Origin: Chersky-267 sp963744115
Lineage (GTDB): Bacteria; Chloroflexota; Limnocylindria; Limnocylindrales; CSP1-4
Assembly: GCA_963744115.1 (NCBI GenBank)
Contig: CAVUSI010000003.1
Span: forward strand, 496,001-560,000
Reading direction: 5' to 3'
Length of the DNA stretch: 64,000 nt
Positions 1 to 7,326 of the stretch are shown here, one piece after another. A program made the position numbers and the translations under genes. How positions within the stretch are numbered: position 1 is the first letter of the stretch; each line of letters starts with the position of its first letter. The notes under the pieces were generated by a model. It searched no databases. It saw only the letters and a list, made by a program, of their open reading frames with translations, and had not been told where the DNA came from.

Positions 1-377
1 AGCCGACGCCGTCGGTCACGCCGCTCGTGGCGGTCCTGACTGAAGCCGTGCTCACCCTCGGGTTGGTCAGCGTGATCCTGGGCACCGCCTCGGGTGCGCG
101 CAACGTCGGCATCAACGGGGCGATCGCCGTCGGGGCGTACATCGGACTCGTGTCGGTCTGGGGAGCGCCGGTCACCGGCGCCTCGATGAACCCTGCCCGC
201 TCCCTCGCCCCGATGCTGGTCGGCGGCGACCTTTCGAACTACTGGATCTACCTGGTCGGACCGCTCCTCGGCGCGATGATCGCCGTGTTGTTCGAGTTCA
301 TCCTCAAGGGCAAGGCCACCAAGGCCGGTGCCGAAGCTGCCCAGGGCATCCTCGATGAGGACCCGACCGGCCTGTGA
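1..377 (+). CDS. Aquaporin / MIP channel, C-terminal part (5' end outside window)
   Basis: The reading frame is open to the left edge of the window, so the gene starts upstream and only about 125 residues are visible. The segment contains the second NPA box of the major intrinsic protein family, followed by the conserved Arg (SMNPARSLAP, near nt 186-215), and hydrophobic stretches that fit the last three membrane helices. The family passes water, glycerol or small neutral solutes across the cytoplasmic membrane. The visible part does not separate water from glycerol specificity. The stop lies 65 nt before the best start of the ClC gene, so the two are probably co-transcribed. Confidence 0.85.
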   Translation, partial: PTPSVTPLVAVLTEAVLTLGLVSVILGTASGARNVGINGAIAVGAYIGLVSVWGAPVTGASMNPARSLAPMLVGGDLSNYWIYLVGPLLGAMIAVLFEFILKGKATKAGAEAAQGILDEDPTGL

Positions 378-442
378 CGAGCGAACGCGATGAGCAGCGT
401 GATGGCGAGACCACCTCCCTAGGGCCGGATAGGGGAGGTGCC

Positions 443-1756
443 ATGGCGATGCCCGGACCGTCGAGGAGGGCCTACGTCGGCCTCGGCGTGGCCGCCGCGG
501 TGCTCGGGGTGGCGACCGCCGTCGGCGTCTGGCTGTTCAACCAGGCGTTCGGGCTGGTGCATCGCGTGGTCTTCGACGGGGTCGCCGACGCGCTCGCACC
601 GCTCGGCGCCTGGACCCTGGTCCCGGTCGTCGCGGCCGCCGGCATCGTCGTCGCGGTGGTCGTGCGGTTCGCGCGGCCGGAGCCGCTCGCGGCGCTTCCC
701 CACATCATCGACGGCATCGCCGAACACGACGGCCGTCTGAACGGCCACAACGCCGCGGTCGCGATCAGCGGGGCCGCAGTCGGTATCGGGTTCGGGATGC
801 CGCTCGGAGCCGACACCCCGTCGGCCATGATCGGCGGCCACCTCGCCTCTACCGTCGCCACCCGGCTCGGCTGGCCGCACCCGTTCGTCCTCGCCCTGAT
901 CGTGGCGGGCGTCGCCGCCGGCATCTCGTCCACGTTCCTCGCACAGCTCGCCGCAGTCGTGTTCGCGTTCGAGGTGGTCCTCGGCGGCTTCGGCGGGATC
1001 GTGTTCGTGGTCCCGACGCTCATCGCCGTCGGCATCGCCGGCTTCGTCAGCTACGAGCTGGTCGGCACACCCGCGACCTACCCGGTTCCGCTGCCGGCCA
1101 TCCACTGGGATGCGACTCTGCTCCTGTATCTCGCGCCCGCGGTCTTTGCCGGGCTCGCGGCGATCGCATACGTCAACCTCCTGCAGGCGTCGAAGCCGCT
1201 CTGGACACGCGTACCGATGCCGCCGATCGGCCGGATGGTCGTCGCGGGGGCGCTCGTCGGTCTCGTGGCCATCTGGCTGCCGGAGGTCATGGGAACGGGG
1301 ACCGCGACGATGAAGGACCTGTTCGGCGGCGCGACCATGCCCTTGGCGACTCTGCTCGTGCTCGCGGTCGCGGAGACGATCCTGACCCCGGCCAGCCTCG
1401 GGTCCGGCTTCGTCGGGGGGGTCATCGGGCCGTCGATGCTCATCGGCTCGACGCTCGGGTCCGCCGTCGGGGTAGTCGTCATCACGATCTTCCCGGACCT
1501 CAGGCTGTCGCCGGTCGTGTTCGCGATGGTCGGGACGGCGGCGATGCTTGCCGGGAGCTTCCATGCCCCGATCTTCGGGGCCCTGATGATCTTCGAGATG
1601 ACCGGCAGCTACGAGATGCTGGTCCCGCTCGTCATCGCCGCCGCGATCGGCTATGCGCTGGCTCGGCCATTCCAGGGCGGCTCGGCTTACACGATCGCGC
1701 TCCACGGACAGGGGATCTTCCTCGAGCCCGGCGTCTTCCGACGGATAACCCGCTAG
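443..1756 (+). CDS. ClC-family chloride channel/antiporter with divergent selectivity motifs
   Basis: A 437-residue polytopic membrane protein with the ClC fold and no C-terminal CBS domains. ATG 443 is chosen because AGGGGAGGT lies just upstream; an in-frame GTG at 374 overlaps the aquaporin stop but lacks a good ribosome site. The three ion-pathway motifs are recognisable by position but altered. The GSGIP region reads LAALP, GREGP reads GADTP (the gating Glu position is Asp) and GxFxP reads GVIGP. Other helices (SAMIGGHLAS; GSFHAPIFGALMIFEMTG) are typical. Chloride versus fluoride or other anions, and channel versus antiporter, cannot be decided from sequence. Confidence 0.85.
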   Translation: MAMPGPSRRAYVGLGVAAAVLGVATAVGVWLFNQAFGLVHRVVFDGVADALAPLGAWTLVPVVAAAGIVVAVVVRFARPEPLAALPHIIDGIAEHDGRLNGHNAAVAISGAAVGIGFGMPLGADTPSAMIGGHLASTVATRLGWPHPFVLALIVAGVAAGISSTFLAQLAAVVFAFEVVLGGFGGIVFVVPTLIAVGIAGFVSYELVGTPATYPVPLPAIHWDATLLLYLAPAVFAGLAAIAYVNLLQASKPLWTRVPMPPIGRMVVAGALVGLVAIWLPEVMGTGTATMKDLFGGATMPLATLLVLAVAETILTPASLGSGFVGGVIGPSMLIGSTLGSAVGVVVITIFPDLRLSPVVFAMVGTAAMLAGSFHAPIFGALMIFEMTGSYEMLVPLVIAAAIGYALARPFQGGSAYTIALHGQGIFLEPGVFRRITR

Positions 1757-1864
1757 AGGTCGCGCATCAGCCCGCCGCGTCGCGTTCGACGCATACCTCG
1801 AGGAGGCGGAGATCGCCATCGAGCACAGCACCTGGGCGCTGACGACTCGGCCGAACGCCCAGGC

Positions 1865-2905
1865 TCAAGGATCCGCAACGCGATCCTGGCGAGCATGATG
1901 GCGATGCGGACGATCGCTGGAGGTGCCCGCACGCGGGTCCAGCGTGCTCCACGGCCGGTCGGGTGGTCGTCGTGGCGGGATCGTCGGCTCGAGCGATGCG
2001 CGGTCCCATTGCCCCAGCTCTGCCCCCGCCTCGTAGACCGAATGAAAGAACGCGAGCGCGGCGGCGTCAGGATCGGCGCCCTTGCGAACGACGTCGTACG
2101 GCAGCAGGAACTCGCCATACCGTGGGTCGAACTTCGCCTCGGCCGGCTGGATGCGGGCGGTGCGGTAGCCCTCGGGTTCCGGGTATGCGTAGGCGTAGAA
2201 CATCGGTCCCGAACCCCCGCCGGCGGGCCACCAGCCGACGCTGACCTCCTCGCGGGAATAGGCCTCCTCCATCACCCAGTCCGGACAGTTGGGAGCTCCG
2301 CCGGGGTGACGCGGGGCCGGCCGGCCCGAGTAGCGCGCCGTCGCCAGGTCGAAGCTGCCCCAGAAGAACTGGACCGGGCTCGCCTTGCCGACGAACCCGC
2401 TCTGATACGACCGCATCACCCGGTCGGCCTGGAGCAGCCCGCGCCAGCAGGCGTGCGCGTGACGCGGGTCGTACGTCGCGTGCCGATCATCTTCCTCGAA
2501 CCGGATCGCATCGGCCACCTCCACGGGCCGCGACCAGACCCGCACGTCGATGCCGATGCCGCGCAGCCCAGCCATGAACTCCCGATAGAAGGTCGCGACC
2601 GACTTCGGCTCCAACGCGATCTCGAACGAGCGGCCATCGCTGTCCGTGGTTTGCAGGAGATGATCGCGGAAGTCGAAGTCGATCTGGAACTGGCCGTCTC
2701 CGTACGGGATCCCGGACGTGGTGAGCCCACGGGCGCTGACGTACAGCGTCGTGTGCCACCAGTGGTTGAGCGGCGCCGCCAGCGCCATCCGCACCTTGCC
2801 GACCATCTGGGTCCACAGGTGGAGGGTGTCGATCGTCGGGCCCCACTCGCGCCACGGGAGCTCCGGCCAGTCCTGCGCGGCTTCGGTCGGGGCTGAGCCG
2901 GTCAT
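1865..2905 (-). CDS. DUF5996 family protein
   Basis: A soluble protein of 346 residues resembling the DUF5996 (Ava_C0101-type) family, whose biochemical role is unknown. Landmarks are an N-terminal WPELPWREW block, a central LNHWWHTTLYVSARGL block and a C-terminal EFLLPYDVVR block. ATG 2905 is chosen because it overlaps the stop of the upstream DinB-like gene in an ATGA junction, which implies translational coupling. The frame stays open further upstream, but that extension reads as shadow sequence over the DinB-like gene. It is the last gene of a three-gene minus-strand operon and converges on the ClC gene. Confidence 0.8.
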   Translation of the reverse strand: MTGSAPTEAAQDWPELPWREWGPTIDTLHLWTQMVGKVRMALAAPLNHWWHTTLYVSARGLTTSGIPYGDGQFQIDFDFRDHLLQTTDSDGRSFEIALEPKSVATFYREFMAGLRGIGIDVRVWSRPVEVADAIRFEEDDRHATYDPRHAHACWRGLLQADRVMRSYQSGFVGKASPVQFFWGSFDLATARYSGRPAPRHPGGAPNCPDWVMEEAYSREEVSVGWWPAGGGSGPMFYAYAYPEPEGYRTARIQPAEAKFDPRYGEFLLPYDVVRKGADPDAAALAFFHSVYEAGAELGQWDRASLEPTIPPRRPPDRPWSTLDPRAGTSSDRPHRHHARQDRVADP

Positions 2906-3441
2906 CGATCGGCCTCCCGCGATGGAGAACGCGGCACGGCTTCCGGCTCCGCGAAGCGCCGCTCGGTCAGCTCGACGGCCCACGCCCGCAGACGATCCAG
3001 GTGCTCCGCGTAGTGATCGACGCCGGACTTGCGGATCCACCAGGCGGCCTCGTCCGACGGTTCCCGGAGCGCGTGCCACTCGGTGACCATCCGGCTGCGC
3101 CCAGCATTGGCCTGGATCCAGGCGACCTCCCAGGGCTGGTGGGCCATGGCCGCCAGGAACCGGGCGTTGAGGCCATCGACGTCGACGTCGTGACCCTCGT
3201 ACGTCCCGGCACTCATCTGCTCGAACTGCCTCTCCGCCTCGGCCAGCCAGGTCCCGAGGTGGCCGACGAGATCGCGCACGCTCCAGTCCGGGTCACGCTG
3301 GTAGCCGGGCTCGAGGACCTCGGCGCCGTTCAACGAACGGACGAGCGCAGTGATCTCGTACCAGCCGCGCCGCTCGGCGTCGATCTCGCGGGCGTACGGA
3401 TGGTCGAGGTGGTCCGCCGGGTCCGGTTCGGCCATGCTCAT
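2902..3441 (-). CDS. DinB-like / maleylpyruvate isomerase-type protein
   Basis: This 179-residue protein has the four-helix-bundle signature of the DinB/mycothiol-dependent maleylpyruvate isomerase N-terminal family. The WSVRDLVGHLGTWLAEAE segment supplies the helix-1/2 His used for metal binding, and DHYAEHLDRLRAW near the C-terminus supplies further His. Such proteins bind a divalent metal and often act as thiol-dependent transferases; the substrate is unknown. Start and stop overlap the neighbouring genes by 4 nt each (ATGA), so it sits in the middle of a coupled rhodanese, DinB, DUF5996 operon. Confidence 0.8.
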   Translation of the reverse strand: MSMAEPDPADHLDHPYAREIDAERRGWYEITALVRSLNGAEVLEPGYQRDPDWSVRDLVGHLGTWLAEAERQFEQMSAGTYEGHDVDVDGLNARFLAAMAHQPWEVAWIQANAGRSRMVTEWHALREPSDEAAWWIRKSGVDHYAEHLDRLRAWAVELTERRFAEPEAVPRSPSREADR

Positions 3442-3830
3442 GAGGCGGTCGCGAACTCGCCCTCGAGGGGCAGTCCGGCGTCCTCCCAGTCGAGCAGGCC
3501 GCCCGAGTAGCGCCGCACGTTGCGATAGCCGCGGCGGACGAGGTCGCGGTAGAGGGCGACGCTCGAGAGGCAGTCGACCTGCGAGCAGTAGACCACGACG
3601 TCGTCGTCGGGCCCGACGGCCGCGTAGAGGTCCTCCGGGGTGTCGAAGTGGAGCGAGCCCGGGATGTGCTTGGCGTCGAACGCCCAGCGGTTGAGGGCCA
3701 TGATGAGCTTGAAGTCGTCGCCTCGGTCGAGCTTCGCCTTGAGGTCCTCGCGATCGATCGTGCGGACCGGTTCGGTTCCCAGGGCGGCGTTCGGGTGGGG
3801 CTGACCGGCGGTCTCGTCCATCGTGGCCAT
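3438..3830 (-). CDS. Rhodanese-like domain protein
   Basis: A single-domain rhodanese of 130 residues. The segment DDVVVYCSQVDCLSS holds the catalytic-loop Cys directly after the VVVYC strand; a second Cys follows at +5, and the usual Arg of the CxxGxR loop is absent. The downstream GGLLDWEDAGLPLEG is typical of the domain's end. Members transfer sulfur or act as thiol sensors. It is the first gene of a coupled minus-strand operon. No clear Shine-Dalgarno precedes ATG 3830 and a second Met lies three codons in. Confidence 0.85.
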   Translation of the reverse strand: MATMDETAGQPHPNAALGTEPVRTIDREDLKAKLDRGDDFKLIMALNRWAFDAKHIPGSLHFDTPEDLYAAVGPDDDVVVYCSQVDCLSSVALYRDLVRRGYRNVRRYSGGLLDWEDAGLPLEGEFATAS

Positions 3831-3943
3831 CGTGCGGTCAGTGCGGGCGTCGCGGCCAGTCAGCGGGGCCGCTGGGCGGTACGTCTGGATCGATGTCGTA
3901 GCCGGCCGCCATCACGTGCCTCCTCGGGCACAAGGTTAGCGCT

Positions 3944-3960
3944 TCCTCCGACGGGGAGGA
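3944..3960. promoter_or_regulatory. Inverted repeat TCCTCC-N5-GGAGGA, copy 1 (putative operator)
   Basis: The 17-bp element TCCTCCGACGGGGAGGA has perfect 6-bp arms and a 5-bp centre. It lies between the divergent rhodanese operon (start 3830) and DUF1269 operon (start 4124). On the minus strand a TAACCT -10-like hexamer follows it after 5 nt. Two near-identical copies occur at 7276 and 9709. A regulatory role is inferred from this recurrence in intergenic positions. The rest of the 3831-4123 gap shows no coding feature. Confidence 0.45.
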
Positions 3961-4123
3961 TGCGGCCGGCCGCGACGCGGCCTACGGTGCGATGGTCCGA
4001 GTCGACTCGCGCAGGGTCGACCTGCCCCGGCCCGTCCTGGGCTTCGCGACCCGGGTCTCATCGATGAGGCGCGTGACCTCGTCCTAGGAGGCTGCTCGCA
4101 CCGACCGCACGAGGAGATGTCTG

Positions 4124-4762
4124 ATGACCCAGCCCACGACCTCAGGAACGACGTCAGCAGATGCCTCAGACGATACCGTCGTCGTCGAAGCACAGGTTGC
4201 CGACGATCAAGGTGTGCTCGCCGAGGGCGCGGTCGCCGCTCAAGGGCCTCATTCGCTCATCGTCGCCCGATTCGCCGACCCGACTCTGGCGTTGAGCGCT
4301 TATGACGATCTCATCGACGCCGAGGTCGCGGGCCTCCTCGAGGTCGACGGTGTCCTCGTGGTCAAGGCGGACGAGAGCGGCAAGCTCCACGTCCAGAAGA
4401 TGACCGACCACAGTACCCGAACTGGCCTCAAGTGGGGCATCGTCGGGGGTGTCGTCGCGGCGGTCTTCCTGCCTGCGACGATCGTCGCCGGCGCCGTCGC
4501 GCTCGGCGTCGCCGGCGCGGCGGCCGGCAAGGCCCGCAACCTCCACCACCGGGTCGAGGTCGAGAAGGAGCTCGCCGGGGTCATCACGCCGGGCAGCTCC
4601 GGGATCCTCGCGCTCGTCTCGGCGATGGATGCCGACGCCGTCGCGCAGAAGATGCCGGAGGCCGAGCAGGTCAAGACGGTCCCGGTCGACGAGGAGACGG
4701 CCGGGGACATCAAGGCGGCCGCGACCGCGACGGCGCACGACGGATCCGCGATCCCAGTCTGA
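4124..4762 (+). CDS. DUF1269 family membrane protein (paralogue A)
   Basis: A protein of 212 residues matching the DUF1269 layout. An N-terminal soluble alpha/beta part contains the recurring HSLIVARFADPTLALSAYDDL block. The KLHVQKMTDHSTRTG turn leads into a Gly/Ala-rich hydrophobic hairpin at roughly residues 104-140, and a C-terminal soluble part has PGSSGILALV. The function of the family is unknown and membrane association is inferred from the hairpin. GAGGAG lies about 10 nt before ATG 4124. It is paralogous to the gene at 5906 and probably co-transcribed with the two following genes. Confidence 0.85.
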   Translation: MTQPTTSGTTSADASDDTVVVEAQVADDQGVLAEGAVAAQGPHSLIVARFADPTLALSAYDDLIDAEVAGLLEVDGVLVVKADESGKLHVQKMTDHSTRTGLKWGIVGGVVAAVFLPATIVAGAVALGVAGAAAGKARNLHHRVEVEKELAGVITPGSSGILALVSAMDADAVAQKMPEAEQVKTVPVDEETAGDIKAAATATAHDGSAIPV

Positions 4763-4839
4763 GTTCGCGGCGGGCAGGGCCCGTTCGGCGAGCGACCGAC
4801 GCCGAACATCGGGAAGCATGGTCGAAGGAGACACAGGAC

Positions 4840-5841
4840 ATGGCAGAGAAGCACGTGACCGGCCCGATCCAGGTGTTCGTGGTCGGCTTTGACAAGTTCG
4901 AGGCGACTGGCCGGATCATGGCCGAGCTGCGCCGGGCGCGGAAGCGCGGCGTCATCCGCCTCGTGGATGTCATCTTCGTCCAGAAGAACCGGCAAGGCGA
5001 CATCGAGAACTCGATGCATATGACCGACCTGTCCGAGACAGAGCGGATGCGCCTCGGCTCGATCGCCGGCGGGCTGATCGGGCTGCACGCGGGCGGCGTG
5101 ACCGGGATGGTCAAGGGCGAGGCGCTGGGTGCACTCGCCGTCGCCGAGCGCGACGCCGGACTCTCGGTGGACCGGATGCAGGAGCTCGCCGAGGCGATCC
5201 CCGCGGGCAGTGCGGCCGCGATCCTCGTGATCGAGCACCACTGGGCGGCGAACCTCCGCGACGCGATCGTCGACGCCGGTGGCCGGACGCTCATGCAGGC
5301 GATGCTGGCGCCCGACGCTCTCGCGATCGTCGGTGACGAGCTGCGGGTGAAGATGGAGGCCGAGGACGCGATCGAGGCCGCCGAGGAGGTCAAGCTGGCC
5401 GCCGCCATGGAGATCGCCCAGACCCTCGTCGAGGCCGAGCTGATCGAGGACGCAGCCATCGCCGAAGCGGCCGATGTCGTCGCCACAGCGCTCGCCGTCG
5501 AGGATGCCGCAGCAGAGGACGTCGTCGACACGCTGTTCGCGGCCGAGCTCATCGAGGAGTCCGCCAAGGAGGAGGCCGAGAACGTCGTCAAGATGTCCCT
5601 CGACGTCGAGGAGGCGGCGACGGAGGAGGCCGAGGAGACCGTGGCCGCGGCCGACGAGATCGAGGCCGCCGCGGCGCTCCGCGCCGTCCGCGCGCTCATC
5701 GCTGCCGACCTCATCGAGCGAAAGGCGGCCCAGGATGCGGTCGACGCGCTCGTCGCGGCCGACATGATCGAGCAGGAAGCGGCCGACGAGGCGCTCGCGT
5801 CCGTCCTCGCCGCCGAGGAGGTGGGCGCCGGAGTTGGCTGA
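4840..5841 (+). CDS. DUF6325-like protein with C-terminal 18-residue Ala/Glu repeats
   Basis: This 333-residue product starts at ATG 4840 behind GAAGGAG. Residues 8-150 resemble DUF6325: GPIQVFVVGFDKFEATG, then RLVDVIFVQKN, then a Gly-rich stretch and AILVIEHHWAANLRDAI. From about residue 195 to the end the protein is almost only Ala, Glu, Asp, Val, Leu and Ile. It is built of units with an 18-residue period (for example starts at 195, 231, 285 and 303, all 18n apart), predicted to be helical and acidic. DUF6325 has no known function. The gene is sandwiched between two DUF1269 paralogues, suggesting a joint envelope-associated complex; that is inference. Confidence 0.8.
   Translation: MAEKHVTGPIQVFVVGFDKFEATGRIMAELRRARKRGVIRLVDVIFVQKNRQGDIENSMHMTDLSETERMRLGSIAGGLIGLHAGGVTGMVKGEALGALAVAERDAGLSVDRMQELAEAIPAGSAAAILVIEHHWAANLRDAIVDAGGRTLMQAMLAPDALAIVGDELRVKMEAEDAIEAAEEVKLAAAMEIAQTLVEAELIEDAAIAEAADVVATALAVEDAAAEDVVDTLFAAELIEESAKEEAENVVKMSLDVEEAATEEAEETVAAADEIEAAAALRAVRALIAADLIERKAAQDAVDALVAADMIEQEAADEALASVLAAEEVGAGVG
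5422..5799 (+). repeat. Seven 54-bp / 18-residue coding repeat units
   Basis: The units encode residues 195-320 of the DUF6325-like protein. Well-preserved ones are TLVEAELIEDAAIAEA, TLFAAELIEESAKEEA, ALIAADLIERKAAQDAVD and ALVAADMIEQEAADEALA; the units between are more diverged but keep the phase. Eighteen residues equal exactly five turns of an ideal alpha helix, so equivalent faces line up along the chain. Confidence 0.65.
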
Positions 5842-5905
5842 GCCGGTCAGAGCGCGATCGAACGCGCCGAATGAATAGGCAGGAAAGAACGAAGGAGATC
5901 CTGAG

Positions 5906-6526
5906 ATGACCGATACGAAGGACAAGGCCGCCCAGCAGGACGAGCCGGTCGAGGCGGCCGCCGCCGTGGTCGGTGAGGACGGCAGCGTGCAGGCATTAGG
6001 AGCTGTTGCCGTGCAGGGCAACCAGGCGATCGTCGTGGCCCAGTTCGCCGACATGGACTCCGCCAAGAACGCCTATTACGCACTGCTCGATGCCGAGGTC
6101 AAACGCGCCATCGACATCGATGGTGTCCTGGTCGCCAACGCCGACTACCAGGGCAAGGTGCACATCCAGAAGATGACCGATCACAAGACCCGCAACGGGT
6201 TCCTGTGGGGTGCCGTCGGCGGCGCGGTCATCGGCCTGATCTTCCCACCCACCATCCTCGCCGGTGCCGTGGCCGTCGGCGTCGCCGGTGCCGCGGTCGG
6301 CAAGGCGGGCAACGTGCTCATGAAGAGCGACGTGGCCGACGAGCTCGCTTCGGTCATCGCTCCCGGGACCTCGGGCATCGTTGCGCTCGTGTCCATCGCG
6401 GCGGTCGACGCCGTCAAGCAAACGATCCCTGACGCTAAGGTCGTCAAGACCGCACCGGTGAGTGACGAGACCGCCGATGCGGTCAAGCAGGCCGCCAAGG
6501 CTGCCGGCGACGCGTCCGCCACCTGA
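5906..6526 (+). CDS. DUF1269 family membrane protein (paralogue B)
   Basis: At 206 residues it is clearly homologous along its length to the protein at 4124. Shared features are QAIVVAQFADMDSAKNAYYAL, KVHIQKMTDHKTRNG, the Gly/Ala hydrophobic hairpin (about residues 97-135) with the FPPTILAG motif, and PGTSGIVALVS. GAAGGAG precedes ATG 5906. It ends the three-gene unit, which is closed by a strong hairpin at 6570-6610. The function is unknown. The arrangement as an outer pair around a DUF6325 protein suggests duplication within the operon. Confidence 0.85.
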   Translation: MTDTKDKAAQQDEPVEAAAAVVGEDGSVQALGAVAVQGNQAIVVAQFADMDSAKNAYYALLDAEVKRAIDIDGVLVANADYQGKVHIQKMTDHKTRNGFLWGAVGGAVIGLIFPPTILAGAVAVGVAGAAVGKAGNVLMKSDVADELASVIAPGTSGIVALVSIAAVDAVKQTIPDAKVVKTAPVSDETADAVKQAAKAAGDASAT

Positions 6527-6569
6527 GGTTATCGGGCGGGCGACCGTCCGCAACGAACAGGCCGCACAC

Positions 6570-6610
6570 GGTGGCGGCCCGGGTCCTGTCGAGCGACCCG
6601 GGCCGCCACC
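6570..6610 (+). terminator. Perfect 16-bp hairpin after the DUF1269 operon
   Basis: The arm GGTGGCGGCCCGGGTC (6570-6585), a 9-nt loop, and the exact reverse complement (6595-6610) form a 16-bp GC-rich stem. No T-tract follows. It sits between the end of the DUF1269 operon (6526) and the convergent lipoprotein gene (stop 6662), so it could stop transcription from both sides. Confidence 0.7.
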
Positions 6611-6661
6611 GATTCATGCAGGGCCGCCGATCGTGTGCCTAGCGGGCTGGCCACGTTCGTC

Positions 6662-7142
6662 CTACTGGGCTGGGCACGTCGTCCCGAGCGCGGACTGGAC
6701 GCCGGAAGCTGCCGTCTTCAGCTGCTCGATCGCCGTCTTGACCGCAACGAGCTTGGCGCCGAGGCTCGGCTGATCGCCGAGCTCGGTCAGCGTGGTCTGG
6801 AGCGCCTGGGCGGAGGCCAGCATCTCGCTGACCGGCTGGCCTGCGAGCTCGTGCCCTGACGCATCGAGGGCCTGAGCCGCCGACTGCACGTCGGTGAGGG
6901 CCGCTGCCACGCCGCTCACGCCGACATCCGTTAGCTTGAGATCGGTGAGCGCGGTCATGGAGACGCGGAGGCGTGCCGCGTCGGCACAGATCGCGGCCGG
7001 ACCTGAAGCGGCGGGTACGGTGATGCCTCGGGCGCGGCCGGCGTTGGCGATGTCGTCGGTGCGGCGACGAGGCACCTGCGCAAGCGGCGACGGCGAGGGA
7101 CACGAGGAGGACGGGGGCGAGGAGGCGAAGGCGAGCGGACAT
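6662..7142 (-). pseudogene. Lipoprotein gene split by an apparent +1 frameshift
   Basis: ATG 7142 has CGGAG about 8 nt upstream and encodes a clean lipoprotein signal (MSARLRLLAPVLLVSLAV followed by the lipobox AACAG). That frame then turns into Arg/His-rich shadow sequence. One base further on, a second frame continues with a sensible helical, Ala/Leu/Thr-rich mature domain of about 125 residues ending at the TAG at 6662. Skipping one base near 7085 joins them into about 160 residues. The mature part has two Cys (AICADAA and near the C-terminus) and no family I recognise. Either a recent mutation or an assembly error explains the break. Confidence 0.7.
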
Positions 7143-7275
7143 CAGGGTCTCCGAAATGGATGGGTTGGACTTGACGTCAGCTCGCGGACCGCGCCGCGAG
7201 GACGGTCCGGATCGGGTCGAAACCACGGCCACCATCTGGACGACGCCACGCTAGGCCCCTTCGCAGCCGGCTGCA

Positions 7276-7300
7276 TCCTCCGCGTCGGAGGAGGTAGGAT
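7276..7300 (+). promoter_or_regulatory. Inverted repeat copy 2 abutting a -10 element upstream of the MalT-like regulator
   Basis: TCCTCC (7276-7281), GCGTC, GGAGGA (7287-7292), then after 2 nt TAGGAT (7295-7300), a good -10 hexamer. On its opposite strand the 17-mer differs from copy 1 at one base. Placement between -35 and -10 would suit a regulator of the gene starting at 7327, or of the divergent lipoprotein gene. Confidence 0.5.
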
Positions 7301-7326
7301 GCCACCCTGAACAACGGGCTCGATCG

